From contig JAUMUG010000004.1 in the NCBI GenBank assembly GCA_030530775.1, positions 1 through 64,000 of the forward strand: a stretch of 64,000 nt of DNA. Reading direction: 5' to 3'. The translations under genes and the position numbers were made by a program. The number at the start of each line of letters is the position of its first letter. Positions within the stretch are counted from its first letter, which is position 1. Positions 1 through 6,822 of this stretch are shown here, in pieces. The stretch comes from Lautropia sp. (lineage in GTDB: Bacteria; Pseudomonadota; Gammaproteobacteria; Burkholderiales; Burkholderiaceae_E). The notes beneath the pieces were generated by a model. The model worked only from the letters and a program-made list of their open reading frames with translations. It did no database searches and was not told the DNA's origin.

Positions 1-31
1 CTCAGGCTTACGCTTTAGCGGCATGAACTGT

Positions 32-54
32 GCAGGTTCTGCTGGGTCATTACA
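32..54 (+). repeat. left copy of an imperfect direct repeat
   Basis: This 23-base stretch begins GCAGGTT and ends TGGGTCATTACA. A partner with the same two blocks and a variable middle lies at 1352-1375, in the same orientation. The two copies bracket the AT-rich LysR gene and the IS30-like ends, so they may mark the borders of an inserted segment. The identity is imperfect and could be chance. Confidence 0.35.
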
Positions 55-79
55 AAAATTTCATTACGCAATCATCCTC

Positions 80-955
80 ATGCAAAACCTGAATGATTTA
101 CGTACATTTGTTTTGGTTGTTGAAGAAAAAAGTTTTACCAAAGCAGGAGAAAAACTCGGCGTATCGGCTTCGGCGGTATCGCATTGTCTGAGTAATCTGG
201 AAAACCGTTTAAATATCCGCCTGCTCAACCGTACTACACGAAGCATTTCGCCCACGCCCGAAGGCTTGACGTTGTTAAACGACATCAAACCTTATTTTGA
301 CGCTATCGATTTATCGATTCGAAAATTATCGGAGAACCAAGGAACCGTTACAGGCACGGTTCGTATTAACGCCAGCCAAGTGGCGATAGAAAGGGCGGTT
401 CTGCCAAAGCTTGCCCATCTTTTTGAAAGATTCCCAAATATCCGTATCGAACTGCACAGCGAGAACCGCTTTGTGGATATTGTCAAAGAAGGCTTTGACA
501 TGGGCGTACGGCTGGGCGACGATGTGGCAAAAGATATGATTGCAGTCAAAATCGCTCCGCCTTTAACAACCACACTGGTCGCTACGCCCTCCTATTTACA
601 CGGCAGGACCCCGCCCAAGAAAATCCAAGATTTAGATGACCATAGCCTGATCGGCTTGCGCCTCGCTAGCGACCGCGAACCGATTGCGTGGGATTTTCGG
701 ATAAAAGGAAAAACGGTTTCTTATCGCCCAAAAGGACGTCTTGTTTTAAATAGTAACCCTTTGTATGCGGTTAAAAATCATCTGGGTATCGCCTTTATGC
801 CATATTTTATGGTGGAAGACGAGCTTAAAGAAGGCAAACTGGTTGAGATTTTAGGGGGGTTCAGAATGACGTATGAACCCCTTTACGCCTATTACCCAAG
901 CAGAAAACACCATTCCAAAGCGTTTGAAGCGGTGTTGGAGGCGTTGAGGAAATAA
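80..955 (+). CDS. LysR-family transcriptional regulator, AT-rich and probably acquired
   Basis: A 291-residue LysR-type regulator of usual length. Residues about 4-62 form the winged helix-turn-helix (LNDLRTFVLVVEEKSFTKAG, then SASAVSHCLSNLE and LLNRTTR), and the rest is the substrate-binding domain ending in LEALRK. The reading frame is open from 23, but the helix-turn-helix begins directly after the ATG at 80, so I chose that start. Base and codon use are clearly different from the rest of the window: A and T are frequent, with many AAA, TTA and TTT codons, while later genes prefer G or C in third positions. This points to transfer from a lower-GC donor; the sequence looks Neisseria-like, which is an impression only. 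I saw no neisserial DNA-uptake 10-mer (GCCGTCTGAA) nearby. The target genes are unknown. Confidence 0.85.
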   Translation: MQNLNDLRTFVLVVEEKSFTKAGEKLGVSASAVSHCLSNLENRLNIRLLNRTTRSISPTPEGLTLLNDIKPYFDAIDLSIRKLSENQGTVTGTVRINASQVAIERAVLPKLAHLFERFPNIRIELHSENRFVDIVKEGFDMGVRLGDDVAKDMIAVKIAPPLTTTLVATPSYLHGRTPPKKIQDLDDHSLIGLRLASDREPIAWDFRIKGKTVSYRPKGRLVLNSNPLYAVKNHLGIAFMPYFMVEDELKEGKLVEILGGFRMTYEPLYAYYPSRKHHSKAFEAVLEALRK

Positions 956-1136
956 AGAAGTCTGGAAGTCATTTGATAGACTGATTGTCCTATGGTTTGG
1001 AGGTTTATTTTCCATCGCTCTGATAGGAGAAAATGATGAGTAAGAAATAGGAACTTACCCTCAAAATCGCTATCGTCCGGCATTCCTTTGAAGTGGAGGG
1101 CAAGCCCTGTCAAAAAGTCGATCTTTTTGTTGGAAA
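956..1136. other. AT-rich spacer with an abortive reading frame
   Basis: AT-rich sequence continues after the LysR gene. At 1033-1050 there is a good ribosome-binding site (AGGAGAAA) followed by ATGATGAGTAAGAAATAG, so a reading frame starts and stops after five codons. The same frame then stays open to the IS30-like end at 1137, giving ELTLKIAIVRHSFEVEGKPC and onward. It looks like the broken 5' end of a gene cut off at 1137. I do not recognise the product. Confidence 0.35.
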
Positions 1137-1167
1137 GCTTAGACTCAACTTTCAAGTGCAACACCCC
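1137..1167 (+). repeat. IS30-like terminal sequence, copy 1
   Basis: The stretch GCTTAGACTCAACTTTCAAG continuing to GCAACACCC is repeated almost exactly at 1270-1300 in the same orientation, with one C/T change in the shared core. The complement reads GTGTTGCACTTGAAAGTTGA and onward, which has the look of an IS30-family inverted-repeat end; that family assignment is from memory. It coincides with the end of the AT-rich segment. Confidence 0.45.
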
Positions 1168-1269
1168 CGAGTGGCTGTGTGATCCGGAATCCAAATTAGG
1201 CGTATTGCGCTGGCTCGAAGGGGCCTTGGTGCCGGAAGTGGATGCCGGGCAGGTGAGTCACCAGCACCT

Positions 1270-1300
1270 GCTTAGACTCAACCTTCAAGTGCAACACCCA
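1270..1300 (+). repeat. IS30-like terminal sequence, copy 2
   Basis: Second copy of the repeat at 1137-1167, 133 bases further on and in direct orientation. It lies 21 bases before a short reading frame that resembles the start of an IS30-family transposase, the spacing expected between the left end of such an element and its gene. The 100 bases between the copies contain an open stretch reading LGVLRWLEGALVPEVDAGQV, which I cannot assign. Confidence 0.45.
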
Positions 1301-1320
1301 CCCCCATATGGGATGTTGCC

Positions 1321-1356
1321 ATGCGTACATCACGTCACTACCAACACCTGAGCAGG
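1321..1356 (+). pseudogene. possible start of an IS30-family transposase, cut after about 12 codons
   Basis: The ATG at 1321 opens MRTSRHYQHLSR, which resembles the N-terminus of IS30-type transposases (basic residues, then Y-x-x-L-S). After about 12 codons the resemblance stops and the frame runs into unrelated sequence. In another frame, 1370-1438 reads ITPEQRQLFAAIDLPEPSAK and then stops, which may be the C-terminal scrap of a different gene. No intact transposase is present. This is inferred from a very short match. Confidence 0.3.
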
Positions 1357-1375
1357 TTTTTAGTGGGTCATTACA
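1352..1375 (+). repeat. right copy of an imperfect direct repeat
   Basis: Partner of 32-54: begins GCAGGTTT and ends TGGGTCATTACA. It falls exactly where the transposase-like start loses its similarity, so it may be a recombination or insertion junction. Confidence 0.35.
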
Positions 1376-1469
1376 CCCGAACAACGTCAGCTCTTCGCCG
1401 CCATCGACCTGCCAGAACCCTCTGCCAAACGCCTGTAGTGCCAATTTCGAGATGCTGAATTCAGCAATA

Positions 1470-1916
1470 TCAATGACTTGCGCTTATAAGTGTCGAACTC
1501 GGGGAGACCGTGATGTCATCGACGACATCCGCTCGTTGTCCGACGGGAAAGAGCTTTCCCGTTTTTGCGCCCGCCGCGTCGAGGAAATTCAGAACGATGG
1601 GTGCACTGCTTCCGGGAACACCGTCGATACGGGTGGTCGATCCTTCATGACGGACTTGGCCGTCAGGCGTCTGAATGATGGCTTCGACGACCTTGCCGGT
1701 GTTGATATTGAGAATCCGCAGCCGGGTCTCGGGAGAGGTTGCAGCGATCATGCCGTTCTCGATGGCAAAGGGACCGACGCTCGACAGCATGTTCTCGCAA
1801 TTCGGTGTCGTATCGACGCTGGCGGTGTCGACGGATACCTGGGCGAACAGGTATTCGATGTCGATGTCCGGTCGTTCGGAAGGGCCGACGATGGTGACCT
1901 TGCTGGTGAGGGAGAG
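1470..1916 (-). pseudogene. internal fragment of a PrpF-family isomerase (4-oxalomesaconate tautomerase-like)
   Basis: Read on the minus strand, 1916 down to about 1516 encodes LTSKVTIVGPSERPDIDIEY, YLFAQV, TPNCENMLSSVGPFAIENG, RLRILNINTGKVVEA, IDGVPGSSAPIVLNF and GAKTGKLFPVGQ, which follow the middle of PrpF-family proteins. The family normally has about 350-390 residues; about 60 N-terminal residues and the C-terminal half are missing. The first recognisable codon abuts the first recognisable codon of a LysR remnant on the other strand at 1916/1917. Similarity ends near 1515 and the frame stops at 1470. Such isomerases often sit beside tctABC-type transporters and LysR regulators, which fits the genes downstream. 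No start codon and no product expected. Confidence 0.7.
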
Positions 1917-2639
1917 CTCACGTCCGTGGGGCGGGATTTCCTGCCCCGGGCCAAGTCGATCGTGAGCGAGATGACGATGGCCGTCGAGCGCTTGAAAGAC
2001 ATGTCCCGGTACGCCCGTGGCAGTTTCACGCTGGCCTGTGTTCCATCGATGCTGGCACAGGCTCTGTCACCCCTCATCCGTCGTTACGCGGAGGCGTATC
2101 TTGGCAACCGGATCAGGATCATCGACACCAACGCATTCGAGGTGCGTGATGCCGTGCTGCACGGGCAGGCCGAACTCGGGGTGGGCATTCCCACCGATCA
2201 CCATCCCGATCTGGACGAAACGCTCCTGATGGAAGACCCGCTGATGTTCTTCTGTCGCGAGGAGCACCCGCTCAGCAAGATGGAATCGGTGACGTGGTCC
2301 GACGTGCACGAGGCGGAGCTGATCGTGGTGAGCAGCATGACGGCAACCAGCGTGTTCATGGGTTATCAGCTTGCCGAGCGTGGTATCAGCCTGAGCGGCG
2401 CTTATGAGGTGTTGCACCATGCCACGGCGCTCAGCCTGGTGGCTGCCGGTGTGGGCACGGCCATTCTGCCGGCATCGACATCGCAGGACGGTTCACGCCC
2501 GGGGCTTTGCTGCATTCCGCTCACCGGCCCGGTCGTGAAACGGCGGGTGGCGGTACTGACACGCAGAAATGCGACTTTGTCACCGGCAGCACGCGCGTTT
2601 TTCGACATCCTGAAGCAAAGTGCGTCCGTCATGGTGTGA
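1917..2639 (+). pseudogene. 5'-truncated LysR regulator, effector domain only
   Basis: From 1917 the frame reads LTSVGRDFLPRAKSIVSEMT, the usual hinge of LysR proteins (L-T-x-x-G-R), then a full substrate-binding domain including ARGSFTLACVPSMLAQALSP, LGVGIPTDHHPDLDETLLME, FFCREEHPLS and LVAAGVGTAILPA. It ends at 2639 after about 240 residues. The helix-turn-helix, normally the first 60-70 residues, is absent. The frame happens to be open upstream to 1308, but that part is antisense to the PrpF fragment and unrelated. The protein cannot bind DNA as a LysR factor. Its high-GC codon use matches the host, so this is a resident gene broken by a deletion, not foreign DNA. Confidence 0.75.
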
Positions 2640-2752
2640 GCGGACGCCGAGTGTCGCGACGGCGAATCGGAAAACCGGTTGATGCTGACCGCCGGTGCCC
2701 GGCCGCGGTACTCTTGCGGTTTCTTGGGCAATTTCGGAGGTAGTACGACCCC

Positions 2753-3655
2753 ATGCAGTATTTGAACCTGAACGCATCGTTGCGGATGAGCCGTATCGTC
2801 CATGGTTATTGGCGTGCTCATGAATGGGGGCTGGATGCCGATGGTTATCGGCGGCTGATTCATCAATTGTTGGAGCTGGGGGTCGATACCTTCGACCACG
2901 CCGCCTGCTATGGCGGTTTTGGTACCGAAGCGGCTTTCGGGCAGGCGCTTCAGCAGGAACCCAGTCTGCGCGAGCGGATGGTGATCGTCAGCAAATGCGG
3001 CATCGTTTTTCCGAACGACAACGTGCCGGGGATGAAGTCGGCACATTACGACAACAGTCGTGATCACATCATCTTGTCGGCCGAACGGTCGATTGCCAAT
3101 CTGAAGTGTGATCATCTGGATCTGCTGCTGATTCATCGGCCTTCGCCGTGTGCCAATCCGCAGGAGATCGCCAGCGCCTTTGGTGCGTTGCACGAGCGCG
3201 GGCTGGTGCGGCATTTCGGGGTGTCCAATTATGGGGCGGCCAAGCTGCGGATGCTGCAGTCCTTTGTGAAGCAGCCGTTGGTGACGAACCAGATCGAGGT
3301 GTCACCACTGCATCTGCAACCCTTCGACGACGGCAGCTTCGATGACATGCTGGAGCGTCGGATGCGGCCGATGGCCTGGTCGCCGCTGGGCGGTGGTCGG
3401 CTGTTTGCCCAGCAGGATGAGCGGAGCCGGCGCGTGGCGGCAGCATTGCGCGCGGTGGGCGAGCGCTATGGCGAAACCCGGCTCGATACGCTGGCCTATG
3501 CGTGGTTGCTGGCGCATCCGATCGGTATGCTGCCGATCGTGGGTTCGCGTCGGATCGAGCGGGTGCGCAATGCCGTCGATGCGCTGGCCATCGAGTTCAG
3601 CGAAGAGGATTGGTTGAGCGTCTACGTGGCTTCGACGGGCTTCGATTTGCCCTGA
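2753..3655 (+). CDS. aldo/keto reductase, YdhF-like
   Basis: A 300-residue NAD(P)H-dependent aldo/keto reductase with a TIM-barrel fold, expected in the cytoplasm. The catalytic tetrad is visible: Asp and Tyr in DTFDHAACYGG, Lys in VIVSKCGI and His in LLLIHRP. The C-terminal coenzyme-binding part has LPIVGSRRIERV. The proximal arrangement MSRIVHGYWRAHEWG resembles E. coli YdhF and related oxidoreductases. A GGAGG lies 13 bases before the ATG. The gene ends 9 bases before tctD, so the two may be co-transcribed. The substrate is unknown. Confidence 0.85.
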   Translation: MQYLNLNASLRMSRIVHGYWRAHEWGLDADGYRRLIHQLLELGVDTFDHAACYGGFGTEAAFGQALQQEPSLRERMVIVSKCGIVFPNDNVPGMKSAHYDNSRDHIILSAERSIANLKCDHLDLLLIHRPSPCANPQEIASAFGALHERGLVRHFGVSNYGAAKLRMLQSFVKQPLVTNQIEVSPLHLQPFDDGSFDDMLERRMRPMAWSPLGGGRLFAQQDERSRRVAAALRAVGERYGETRLDTLAYAWLLAHPIGMLPIVGSRRIERVRNAVDALAIEFSEEDWLSVYVASTGFDLP

Positions 3656-3664
3656 ATACTTCCC

Positions 3665-4336
3665 ATGAGAATCCTGCTGATCGAAGATGAAGCCGAGTTG
3701 GCACACTGGTTGTCGCGTGCACTGGCGCGTCAGGCGGGCTTCATCGTGGAATGGACCGACGACGGTCTGTTGGCCGAGCGTCGGCTGATGCAGGAGGATT
3801 TCGATGCGGTCATCCTCGATCTGGGGATTCCCGGCATGGACGGGCAGACGCTGCTGGCGCGGATGCGTGTCCGCGATGACCGCACGCCGGTGCTGGTGTT
3901 GACGGCCCGGGATTCGCTGGCCAACCGGGTGGGGATGCTGCACGACGGGGCCGATGATTTTCTGCCCAAGCCTTTCGTGCTGGAGGAGCTGGAGGCGCGG
4001 CTGACGGCGCTGATCCGGCGTAGCCGTGGTCGGGAGTTTCAGCGGATGGGCTGCGGGGCGCTGGTTTACGATGTGGTCAGCCAGCGCTTTGTGGTGGACG
4101 GTGAGACGCTGCAGTTGACGCCACGTGAGCAGGCGGTGCTGCGTGCCCTGATCCAGCGCAGCGGCGAGCCTCTGTCCAAGCAGGCGATTCTGGATCGGAT
4201 TTCACCGAGCCATGACGATCTGAGTCTGGAGGCGGTGGAGGTGATCGTGCACCGGTTACGCAAGAAGCTGCAGGATTCCGGTGTGCAGATCGTGACGATG
4301 CGCGGCCTGGGCTACTGCCTGGAAGCGCAGGACTGA
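3665..4336 (+). CDS. tctD: OmpR-family response regulator, TctD-like
   Basis: A 223-residue two-domain response regulator. The receiver domain (about 1-115) has the acidic pocket E7-D8, the phosphoacceptor D52 in VILDLGIPGMDG, the conserved Thr in LVLTARD and K102 in FLPKPF. The C-terminal winged helix (about 130-220) has LQLTPREQAVLRALIQR and VEVIVHRLRKKL. Placed directly before a tctE-type kinase gene and tctCBA, it most likely activates the tripartite transporter in response to a carboxylate. All key residues are intact, but the partner kinase gene just downstream has lost its catalytic domain, so phosphorylation by that partner should not occur. Confidence 0.88.
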   Translation: MRILLIEDEAELAHWLSRALARQAGFIVEWTDDGLLAERRLMQEDFDAVILDLGIPGMDGQTLLARMRVRDDRTPVLVLTARDSLANRVGMLHDGADDFLPKPFVLEELEARLTALIRRSRGREFQRMGCGALVYDVVSQRFVVDGETLQLTPREQAVLRALIQRSGEPLSKQAILDRISPSHDDLSLEAVEVIVHRLRKKLQDSGVQIVTMRGLGYCLEAQD

Positions 4337-4426
4337 GCGCCGGTGATGGTCTGTGTTTCGGCTGTGCGTGCCACCGTGCGGTAATGAGGACGCAGCAGGC
4401 ACGCACATGGGTCGGAGGCCAGCAGG

Positions 4427-5240
4427 GTGCAGCAGGGTGAGGTTGGGATTTCGAATGTGCGGGCAGGCATGTGGGGGAGATGGCTGAAACAAACGCCGGA
4501 GCACGGGCGGATGGTAAATCGAGCGTGCTGGCAGCCGCAGCCGGGGAAGACGAAGTGGGACGACACGGTGCAGGATGCTGTGGACGGAGAGGAGCGGGGG
4601 CAGCTTGCTCCAGGCCGCAGTCTGACCGTCGGCTTACTGCTGTGGCTGTTGCCGGTGTTGCTGATCGGAGCGGTGTTGGGCATGTGGCGCTCGGCGGTGT
4701 CGATGCGGCTGCAGACCGAAGCGGCTTTCGATCGCTCACTGGGGGCGGTCGTGCGCGCCATCGACTTGAATGTGTCGACCGTCACTGGCGGCCTGGCATT
4801 GGCCTTGCCCTATCAGCTGCTGGACTTCTTCCGGATGACGGCCAGCGGCCGGGTGTACTACCGGGTGCTGAGCGAGGACGGGTTGACCGATATCGGCCAT
4901 GCGGATCTGCCGTTGCCGGAACGGCTGCCGCCGTCGGGGCAGGTGGTGTTCTATGACGGCCATTATTTCGAGGATGAGCCGATCCGCGTGGGTATTCTGG
5001 TGCGTGAGATGGATCCGCCGCTGGCATGCCCATCACGGGCAGATGCGGCTGTCGGGACCGGAGGCGGTAGCAGCTGCCGCAGACGACACCGCGGATGCTG
5101 CCTATGCAGCAGCGGTACCAACGGATACGGCAAATGCAGGTGGCACTGGTGACGCCGGTGGAGCCAGCGTTTCGCGCCGGACGTGTGCCGATGGCGTCGG
5201 TGGGCTGCGGGTGGAGCTGATTTTCCATTCATCCGGATAA
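4427..5240 (+). pseudogene. tctE: TctE-like sensor kinase with internal deletion of the kinase core
   Basis: The 5' part encodes a membrane segment (LTVGLLLWLLPVLLIGAVLG) and a two-component sensor N-terminal domain (AFDRSLGAVVRAIDLNVSTV, LPYQLLDFF, RVYYRVL, GHYFEDEPIRVGILVREMDP). At about 5024 similarity stops. In the +1 frame the sequence continues HAHHGQMRLSGPEA, then an Ala-rich stretch, and ends GGLRVELIFHSSG, which matches the last strand region of a histidine-kinase ATPase domain. HAMP, the phosphoacceptor His box and most of the ATPase domain (about 250 residues) are absent. The original frame stops at 5152; the C-terminal frame stops at 5240. The start is uncertain (GTG 4427, ATG 4469 or ATG 4511). 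It could produce a kinase-dead membrane sensor fragment. Confidence 0.72.
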
Positions 5241-5352
5241 TCCCTAGTTCGGGAAAGCCCTGCCCCGGGCGGTTGAAGGGTGTTTTGAAAGCCAATTGAA
5301 AGGTGGGGTGCGCTAAGGTAGGAGCCGACAATCCCGACAGGAGACCCGTCCA

Positions 5353-6381
5353 ATGGCGAACGCTCGATTTTTCTTCTCCCGCCGTCTGCTGGGGCAGACT
5401 GCTCTGGGCACTGTGTTGACACTGACCACGCTGGGCAGTCTGCCGTTGCCGGCCGGTGCACAGCAGCCGCCCCGTCGGCCGGAATGTGTGGCGCCGGCCC
5501 AGCCGGGTGGTGCTTTCGATCTGACCTGCCGCGTGACTCAGGCGGCGTTGAAGGAAAGCGGCGCGCTGCAGCGGCCTCTGCGCATCGTCTACATGCCGGG
5601 CGGTGTGGGAGCGGTGGCCTACAACAATATCGTGGCCCAGCGGCCGGAAGAGGGTGGCACGATCGTGGCCTTTTCGGGTGGGTCGCTGCTGAATCTGGCT
5701 CAGGGCAAGTTTGGCAAGTACACCGTCAATGATGTCCGTTGGCTGGCAGCCATCGGTGCCGACTATGGGGTGGCCATGGTGCGTGACGACTCGCCCTATG
5801 AGACCTTGAGCGATCTGATGGAGGCGCTGAAGAAAGACCCGTCCAGCATCGTGTTCGGCACGGGGGGCACCGTCGGCAGCCAGGATTGGATGAAGGCGGC
5901 GCTGACGGCACGTGCCGCCGGCGTCGATTACAAGCGGATCCGCTTCGTGGCTTTCGAGGGCGGTGGCGAAAGTGTGACGGCACTGCGTGGCAATCACATC
6001 CAGGCGTACATGGGCGATGCCGCCGAGGCGGCCAACATTCTGGAAGGTGGTGCGCCGGTGCGGGTGCTGGCCGTCTATCACAGTGAACGTCTGCCGGGCC
6101 GGCTGAAGGATGTGCCGACGGCCAAGGAGCAGGGCTATGACATCGAGTGGCCGATCATCCGGGGGTTCTACATGGGGCCGAAGGTGAAGGACGCCGATTA
6201 TCAGTGGTGGGTGGATGTCTTCACCAAGACGATGGCGACCGAATCCTTTGCGCAGCTGCGCGAAAAACAGGGTCTGTTCCCCTTCGACATGACCGGCAAG
6301 GAACTGGACGCCTACGTCAAGCAGCGTGTCAAGGACTATGCCGAGCTGGCGGAATCCTTTGGCCTGATCGAGAAGAAGTGA
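5353..6381 (+). CDS. tctC: tripartite tricarboxylate transporter receptor (Bug family)
   Basis: A 342-residue periplasmic binding protein of the Bug/TctC family, the extracytoplasmic receptor that hands a carboxylate to the TctAB membrane pair. The N-terminal export signal has a basic FSRRLLGQT (close to a twin-arginine motif), a hydrophobic stretch and PLPAGAQQ as likely cleavage region. The mature part shows the family pattern: VAPAQPGGAFDLTCR, IVYMPGGVGAVAYNNIV, GSLLNLAQGKFGKY, VFGTGGTVGSQDW and LAVYHSERLPG. AGGAG lies 9 bases before the ATG. It is followed after 3 bases by tctB. The ligand cannot be read from sequence. Confidence 0.92.
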   Translation: MANARFFFSRRLLGQTALGTVLTLTTLGSLPLPAGAQQPPRRPECVAPAQPGGAFDLTCRVTQAALKESGALQRPLRIVYMPGGVGAVAYNNIVAQRPEEGGTIVAFSGGSLLNLAQGKFGKYTVNDVRWLAAIGADYGVAMVRDDSPYETLSDLMEALKKDPSSIVFGTGGTVGSQDWMKAALTARAAGVDYKRIRFVAFEGGGESVTALRGNHIQAYMGDAAEAANILEGGAPVRVLAVYHSERLPGRLKDVPTAKEQGYDIEWPIIRGFYMGPKVKDADYQWWVDVFTKTMATESFAQLREKQGLFPFDMTGKELDAYVKQRVKDYAELAESFGLIEKK

Positions 6382-6384
6382 GCC

Positions 6385-6822
6385 GTGAATAACCGAATTC
6401 TGGGCGTGGCCGCGCTGATGGCGGCTGCCTTCATGGTCTGGCAGGGCCATGGTCTCGAAGCATCCGTGTCCTATGAGCCGATCGGGCCGCGCGTGTTTCC
6501 GTTGCTGGTCGCGGCGGTGATGGCGCTGTGTGGGCTGCGACTCGTGCTCAAGGGCGGGGGGCGGACGGAAGCCAACCCGCCCGGGGCCAATCTGCGCATC
6601 GGGATCCTGTTTCTGGTTCTGGTCGGCTATGCGCTGATCTTTGAATGGGCTGGTTTCATCATCGCGACCATATTGATGGCTTCGGTGGTGGGGCGTCTTT
6701 TTGGAGGGTCTTGGTTCAAGTCCTCCCTCGGTGGGGTGGGCCTGAGCGTGGTGCTTTTCTTTCTGTTCGATCGCGTGCTGGATGTGGTGCTGCCCCCCGG
6801 CCTGCTGGAGGCGATATTGTGA
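6385..6822 (+). CDS. tctB: tripartite tricarboxylate transporter small membrane subunit
   Basis: A 145-residue integral membrane protein of the TctB family, the small subunit of the transporter. Four hydrophobic segments are visible (about 5-20, 33-52, 73-98 and 108-128), with the family pattern GPRVFPLLVAAVMALCGLRL in the second and LIFEWAGFIIATILMASVVG in the third. The start is GTG at 6385, three bases after the tctC stop. Its stop overlaps the GTG start of tctA by four bases, so translation is likely coupled. Confidence 0.88.
   Translation: MNNRILGVAALMAAAFMVWQGHGLEASVSYEPIGPRVFPLLVAAVMALCGLRLVLKGGGRTEANPPGANLRIGILFLVLVGYALIFEWAGFIIATILMASVVGRLFGGSWFKSSLGGVGLSVVLFFLFDRVLDVVLPPGLLEAIL

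Noticed and set aside
1..1136. Neisserial DNA-uptake sequence as proof of donor
   Set aside because: I looked for GCCGTCTGAA and its complement and did not find it, so the donor is argued from composition only.
892..1194. 100-codon minus-strand frame after the first LysR gene
   Set aside because: It crosses the LysR 3' end and an IS30-like end and shows no family pattern.
1308..2639. A single 443-residue fusion gene across the LysR remnant
   Set aside because: The part before 1917 is antisense to a recognisable PrpF fragment; openness of the frame is accidental.
4427..5152. A complete short sensor protein instead of a broken kinase
   Set aside because: The downstream kinase C-terminal motif in another frame shows that the gene was once longer. 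A kinase-dead product remains possible.
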